NCBI GenBank assembly: GCA_946479225.1
Contig: CAMLFI010000008.1
Location: forward strand, 1 to 18,555
DNA from: an uncultured Mucilaginibacter sp.
Lineage (GTDB): Bacteria > Bacteroidota > Bacteroidia > Sphingobacteriales > Sphingobacteriaceae
Length of the DNA stretch: 18,555 nt
Direction of reading: 5' to 3'
Below, piece by piece: positions 14,709-18,555 of the stretch. The position numbers and the translations under genes were made by a program. Within the stretch, counting starts at the first letter, position 1, and the number at the start of each line of letters is the position of its first letter. The notes beneath the pieces are model-generated. The model was not told the DNA's origin. It ran no database searches and saw only the letters and a program-made list of their open reading frames with translations.

Positions 14709-15836
14709 ATGGAAGCGTTTAACTTATGCATCATAAAACCAAATAAGGAGACCTTTTCTGAAACCTTCATACAAGCGCACATAGACCGCCTGCCGGGAAA
14801 TAAGAAGGTTCTTTATGGCGGAGCCTTTCCGCTTTATGATCATGAGGATAGATTTTTAGTCAAGTCAATATTCGGACTGGTTAGCTATTTGATACAAAAA
14901 CGCCTTTTAAATAAAACAAGCATTGATGTTAGAACAAATGCATTAAGGTCCTATTTAAAACGAGAGAAGATAGACGTAGTGCTTGCCGAGTATGGCATGG
15001 TTGGAGCTATGGTGGCCAAGGCCTGCCAATTGGCAAATGTACCTTTGGTAGTTCATTTTCACGGCGCAGATGCACATCACAAGGGTACTGTCGAAAAGTA
15101 TCGGGGTTTGTACAAAAAGATGTTTGAGTACGCAAGTTGCGTGGTTGCGGTATCGCAGGAAATGGTCCAAAGTTTAAAGGATTTAGGTGCCCCGCCAGCT
15201 AAAGCGGTATTGAATCCTTATGGAGTGGATACCTCGCTTTTTACGGTTGCCGATATAAGTAAGTCTAAAGCTGATTTTTTATCAGTGGGTCGTTTTGTAG
15301 AAAAGAAATCGCCGCTATCTGTAATTGAGGCTTTTTTTATACTTTCAAAAAATGTGCCTGATGCCCGTTTGTGGATGGTAGGTGATGGCCCTTTGCTTTT
15401 TCAGGCAAAGGAACTTGCAGGACAACTAAAATTATCAGATAAAATAACATTTACGGGCGTGCTTTCAAAAACTGAAATACAAACGTTAATGCAGCGAGTG
15501 CGGTGCTTTATTCAGCATTCTGTTACCGCAGCTGATGGGGATAAAGAAGGAACACCCAATACAATATTAGAGGCGGGGGCGTCAGGTCTTGCTATTGTAA
15601 GCACTCAACATGCCGGCATTAAAGAGGCCGTTATAAATGGAGAAACGGGATACCTTGTACCCGAGCACGATGTAAAAGGCATGGCCAATTATATGATTAA
15701 AGTTGCTAACGACGTTAAACTTGCGGCCGACCTGGGTGCAAGGGAAGCGGAACACATCCGCAAAAATTATGATATAAACTTCAGGATAAATACATTAGCG
15801 GCGCTGCTTAAGCAGGCTATAAAAGATAAAATGTAA
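14709..15836 (+). CDS. GT4-family glycosyltransferase (GT-B fold)
   Basis: A predicted retaining glycosyltransferase of 375 aa that adds a sugar from an NDP donor to a lipid-linked glycan on the cytoplasmic face. N-terminal Rossmann half: the opening with SETFIQAHI (17-25) resembles colanic-acid-type GT4 enzymes, and VVHFHGADAHH (114-124) and LNPYGVD (168-174) are acceptor-side landmarks. C-terminal half: VGRFVEKK (193-200) starts the donor domain, followed by LWMVGDGPL. The E-x7-E motif is EGTPNTILE (Glu280 and Glu288), typical of GT4, then GLAIVSTQHAGIKEAV and NGETGYLVPEHD. The start is 1 nt after the methyltransferase stop, and its own stop is 1 nt before the next start, so translation is probably coupled. 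Donor and acceptor are unknown. Confidence 0.92.
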   Translation: MEAFNLCIIKPNKETFSETFIQAHIDRLPGNKKVLYGGAFPLYDHEDRFLVKSIFGLVSYLIQKRLLNKTSIDVRTNALRSYLKREKIDVVLAEYGMVGAMVAKACQLANVPLVVHFHGADAHHKGTVEKYRGLYKKMFEYASCVVAVSQEMVQSLKDLGAPPAKAVLNPYGVDTSLFTVADISKSKADFLSVGRFVEKKSPLSVIEAFFILSKNVPDARLWMVGDGPLLFQAKELAGQLKLSDKITFTGVLSKTEIQTLMQRVRCFIQHSVTAADGDKEGTPNTILEAGASGLAIVSTQHAGIKEAVINGETGYLVPEHDVKGMANYMIKVANDVKLAADLGAREAEHIRKNYDINFRINTLAALLKQAIKDKM

Positions 15837-15837
15837 G

Positions 15838-16602
15838 ATGTTAAGACAATTAGTACGCAATACAATAAAAAAATTCGGGTATGACCTGGTAAAGCCTGAT
15901 GAAAGGTTGATAAAAAACGGTCTGCCCGCCGATTTTGATACCGAGACGGTAGCTACCTACCAAAAGGTAAAAACCTATACCATGACCACCCCTGAGCGTA
16001 TTGCATCGTTATGCAATGCTGTTAATTATTTGGTTAAAAACAACATTGAGGGCGATTTTGTAGAATGCGGCGTGTGGCGCGGAGGCAGCACAATGGCAGC
16101 TATTGATACCCTGATGAAGGCAGGGGACACCAGTCGTGCGGTTTATTTATATGATACGTTTGAAGGTATGTCTGAGCCTACTGAGCATGATAAGGAACTA
16201 AGTGGTACAGCCGCCGACATTTTATTGGATAATAGCGTTAAAGAGGACGCTACCTCAGTTTGGTGTTATTCTGCATTAGAGGAAGTACAAAAAAATGTAG
16301 GCACGCTTAAATATCCAACAGAGAAAGTGCACTACGTAAAAGGTAAGGTTGAAGACACCATACCACAAACCTTGCCCGGCAAAATTGCCCTGTTAAGGCT
16401 TGATACCGACTGGTACGAAAGTACCAAACATGAGTTGGAGCACTTATACCCTTTGTTGGTACCCGGCGGCGTTATCATTATTGACGATTATGGCCACTGG
16501 GAAGGCGCACGCAAAGCGGTTGACGAATATATTGCCAAACACAAATTACCGTTATTGCTAAACCGGATAGATTATACCGGCCGTATAGGCATAAAATATT
16601 AG
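15838..16602 (+). CDS. TylF/MycF-family O-methyltransferase-like protein
   Basis: A 254-aa protein resembling the TylF/MycF (macrocin O-methyltransferase) family, whose best-known members methylate deoxysugar hydroxyls using Mg2+. Motifs: SAM-binding VECGVWRGGS (75-84), DTFEGMSEP (106-114), and the metal/acidic block RLDTDWYEST (187-196, Asp189 and Asp191) with GGVIIIDDYGHW (210-221, Asp216 and Asp217). The C-terminal RKAVDEYIAKH is also shared with the family. Members outside antibiotic clusters are common in exopolysaccharide and O-antigen loci, where they are inferred to cap or decorate sugars. It begins 1 nt after the GT4 stop and ends 10 nt before the flippase. Two methyltransferases in one glycan cluster imply a methylated saccharide, which is inference. 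Confidence 0.88.
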   Translation: MLRQLVRNTIKKFGYDLVKPDERLIKNGLPADFDTETVATYQKVKTYTMTTPERIASLCNAVNYLVKNNIEGDFVECGVWRGGSTMAAIDTLMKAGDTSRAVYLYDTFEGMSEPTEHDKELSGTAADILLDNSVKEDATSVWCYSALEEVQKNVGTLKYPTEKVHYVKGKVEDTIPQTLPGKIALLRLDTDWYESTKHELEHLYPLLVPGGVIIIDDYGHWEGARKAVDEYIAKHKLPLLLNRIDYTGRIGIKY

Positions 16603-16612
16603 TATTACCTAA

Positions 16613-18106
16613 ATGGGGATAGTAAAAGCGCAGGCGTATAAAAATACTATTGTATCATACAGCGGTATGGTAATAGCATATATTAATACAGTTTTGCTGT
16701 TCCCTTCAGTTTTCCCAACAACCAGCAGCGAGTACGGGTTTTATAATCTTATCATCGGCGTATCGGTACTGTATTCTCTGGTAGCTTCTATGGGCATACC
16801 AAGTATACTGGCCAAATATTTTCCGTTTTACCGCACAGATGATAAGCTGCATAACGGCTTTATGCATTGGTCGGCCATATTATCTGTAGTGGGCTTTTTT
16901 ATGGCTACGTGTTTGTATGTAATATTCAGACCACTAATTGTATCGGCTTATATTGACGAATCGCCCCTGTTTGTAGAATATTATTATTTGCTCATACCGC
17001 TGTCTTTGTTTGTAGTTGTGTTCAACTATCTTGAGATGACCGGGCGCATCATCTACCAAACCATTTATTCAAACGTGCTGCAAAATGTAGTGTTGCGTTT
17101 GCTTACATCCGGTTTGTTGGTGATGATAATTTTAAAGGTGATAAATTTTAAGGAATTTATATTATTGTACATAGCAGCTAACGGCGCAATATCAATACTG
17201 CTGCTTATCAGTATAGCGGCAAGCGGTAAGTTTAGCTACAAGGTAACCGACTATCGTTTTAAAGCTATAAACCAACGCGAAGTGGTGCGTTTTGGCTTGT
17301 TTACTTTATTGTCCAGCGCGGTTTATGTGTCTTTACAAAAGATTGATATACTTATGCTCACCTCAATGGCCGGCGAGGCCGAGCAGGGAATTTACAGCTG
17401 GTATTTTAATATCGCTATTATTATAAGTGTGCCGGCGCAGGCGCTTAGCCGCACAACTTACGCCATAGTGGCCGATTCATGGAAATCAGACAACAGGGCC
17501 AATATTGCCGATGTTTACAATAAAACTTCCATTGTGCAAATGGCAATTGGCGCTTTACTTTTTATTGGTATTATCGTCAACCGCGAAAACCTTTATGCCC
17601 TTGTTAATAATAAGGCCCTTACTGATCCAAAATACTTTAGTTTGTTTATAGTCATCGGATTGGGTTTTATGGTTGATATAACAGGCGGATTAAACACATA
17701 TATTATTTCAACATCTCATAAATACAGGCTGGTTACTTTGATGGTAGCGGTTGCAAGTGCAATTTGTATAGGTTTAAACTATTTGCTTATTCCTTCGTAT
17801 GGCGGTTTGGGCGCTGCGCTGGCATATTTAATAACTATGGGGGCCTTAAATTTTATAACCTGGTTTTACATAAGGTACAGGTTTAAAATGCAGCCCTTTG
17901 GTTACAAGCATCTTTGGGTATTGCTCATATCATTTGTCAGCCTGGCGGTAGGTTATTATTTGTGGCGCATCCCCAATCTTTATGGCGATATTATTGTACG
18001 CAGTGGTGTTACCGCCGCCTGTTACGGCTTACTTACTTATTTATTCAAAATATCGCCGGATATAAACGAGAAAGTAGATAAGACCTTAGCTTTGTTAAAA
18101 AGGTAG
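16613..18106 (+). CDS. Wzx-type polysaccharide flippase (MOP/MATE superfamily)
   Basis: An integral inner-membrane protein of 497 aa with roughly 14 hydrophobic segments, at about 12-30, 42-62, 85-105, 120-140, 155-176, 180-203, 225-242, 262-280, 303-323, 340-360, 372-392, 397-420, 432-450 and 458-478. Size and topology fit the Wzx/RfbX family, which flips undecaprenyl-linked oligosaccharides to the periplasm. FGLFTLLSSAVYVSLQKID (227-245) aligns with the mid-protein conserved stretch, where charged residues lie just inside a helix. A repeated GGLGAALAYL-like segment (397-406) is also typical of the family. The start follows the methyltransferase stop by 10 nt and the next transferase starts 8 nt after the stop, so it belongs to the same operon. 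The sugar cargo is unknown. Confidence 0.9.
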   Translation: MGIVKAQAYKNTIVSYSGMVIAYINTVLLFPSVFPTTSSEYGFYNLIIGVSVLYSLVASMGIPSILAKYFPFYRTDDKLHNGFMHWSAILSVVGFFMATCLYVIFRPLIVSAYIDESPLFVEYYYLLIPLSLFVVVFNYLEMTGRIIYQTIYSNVLQNVVLRLLTSGLLVMIILKVINFKEFILLYIAANGAISILLLISIAASGKFSYKVTDYRFKAINQREVVRFGLFTLLSSAVYVSLQKIDILMLTSMAGEAEQGIYSWYFNIAIIISVPAQALSRTTYAIVADSWKSDNRANIADVYNKTSIVQMAIGALLFIGIIVNRENLYALVNNKALTDPKYFSLFIVIGLGFMVDITGGLNTYIISTSHKYRLVTLMVAVASAICIGLNYLLIPSYGGLGAALAYLITMGALNFITWFYIRYRFKMQPFGYKHLWVLLISFVSLAVGYYLWRIPNLYGDIIVRSGVTAACYGLLTYLFKISPDINEKVDKTLALLKR

Positions 18107-18114
18107 ATCAGTAA

Positions 18115-18555
18115 ATGCAGTCCCTTGCCCCTATAGCGCTATTTGTTTATAACCGGCCCGACCATACCCGGCGTACTTTATCTTATTTACAAAAAAATGT
18201 GCTGGCGAATGAATCCAGACTATATGTGTTTTCTGATGGTGCCAAAGCCACTGTCGATGAACAGAAGGTTCAGGAGGTTCGCGATCTGGCTACACAGATC
18301 ACCGGATTTAAATCAGTAAAATTAATTACCCGCCCGCAAAATATGGGACTGGCTAATTCCATTATTGACGGCGTTACGCAATTGGTAAATGAGTTTGGTA
18401 AAGTAATAGTTTTTGAGGATGACCTGCTGTCGTCGCCTTACACCCTGGAATATTTTAATGAGGCACTTAACCGTTACAAGGACGAAGAAAAAGCGATGCA
18501 CATCGGGGCATATATGTTTCCTTTAAGCGACGAAACGCTGCCTGAAACCTTTTTT
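18115..18555 (+). CDS. Glycosyltransferase-like protein (GT2/GT13-type, EDD motif), 3' end cut
   Basis: A frame of 147 codons opens at ATG 18115 and is still open at the window edge. The opening IALFVYNRPDHTRRTL (7-22) is the nucleotide-sugar entry strand and loop of GT-A enzymes. YVFSDGA (37-43) is the next strand. QNMGLANSI (75-83) matches the 'N-x-G-x-a-x-s' region seen in these families. VIVFEDDLLSSP (98-109) carries the metal-binding acidic motif EDD (101-103), a version used by GT13-like and some GT2 enzymes in place of DxD. It lies 8 nt behind the flippase, continuing the polysaccharide operon. The missing part would hold the catalytic base and acceptor region, so the family assignment is tentative. 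Confidence 0.8.
   Translation, partial: MQSLAPIALFVYNRPDHTRRTLSYLQKNVLANESRLYVFSDGAKATVDEQKVQEVRDLATQITGFKSVKLITRPQNMGLANSIIDGVTQLVNEFGKVIVFEDDLLSSPYTLEYFNEALNRYKDEEKAMHIGAYMFPLSDETLPETFF

Noticed and set aside
1..18555. CRISPR arrays, tRNA or rRNA genes, transposases, phage or toxin-antitoxin genes
   Set aside because: Looked for but not seen. No regularly spaced repeats and no transposase- or integrase-like motifs are apparent. By eye, a divergent tRNA cannot be fully excluded.

Overview
This window looks like chromosomal DNA from a Bacteroidota member, most plausibly a Sphingobacteriaceae relative such as Mucilaginibacter or Pedobacter. That placement is an inference. The support is the gliding/type IX secretion proteins GldJ and PorV, lipoproteins of the form 'C-K-K/C-S-K', the near absence of Shine-Dalgarno sequences, and promoter-like TAnnTTTG boxes (the Bacteroidota -7 element) in several intergenic gaps. 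There are no tRNA or rRNA genes, CRISPR arrays, transposase genes or phage genes.

Layout. (1) 1-2296 holds housekeeping genes: lipB (cut by the left edge) and a 4'-phosphopantetheinyl transferase form a minus-strand pair, diverging from dcd and clpS on the plus strand. (2) 2327-5572, minus strand: an FN3 plus PQQ-propeller lipoprotein and gldJ, separated by a long perfect hairpin. (3) 5821-7463, plus strand: porV and ispF, 2 nt apart. porV is head to head with gldJ, and porU is not between them. (4) 7513-11109, minus strand: a 1123-residue three-module membrane protein (GH18-like, NodB deacetylase, GT2 synthase), preceded by a 51-residue Cys-rich membrane protein that is easy to miss. A 29-bp near-perfect palindrome separates ispF from the GT2 fusion. 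(5) 11292-13100: typA/bipA with a good promoter and a clear intrinsic terminator. (6) 13204-13962: a lipoprotein built from two tandem copies of a lipocalin-like domain. (7) 14021-18555, plus strand: the start of a polysaccharide locus (methyltransferase, GT4, TylF-like methyltransferase, Wzx-type flippase, partial GT2/GT13-like transferase), with genes 1-10 nt apart.

How the parts work together. gldJ and porV serve protein export and gliding. The GH18/NodB/GT2 fusion probably makes and deacetylates an amino-sugar polymer at the inner membrane. The right-hand cluster probably assembles, methylates and flips lipid-linked glycans. LipB, the PPTase, Dcd, IspF, ClpS and TypA are general metabolism and proteostasis genes.

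The least ordinary items are the trimodular synthase, whose GH18-like module lacks the catalytic Glu; the duplicated lipocalin-like lipoprotein; the orphan FeoB-associated-type small protein; the palindrome at 7477-7505; and several TAnnTTTG boxes so close to start codons that leaderless mRNAs are likely. I saw no clearly new defence, mobile or RNA-guided system.
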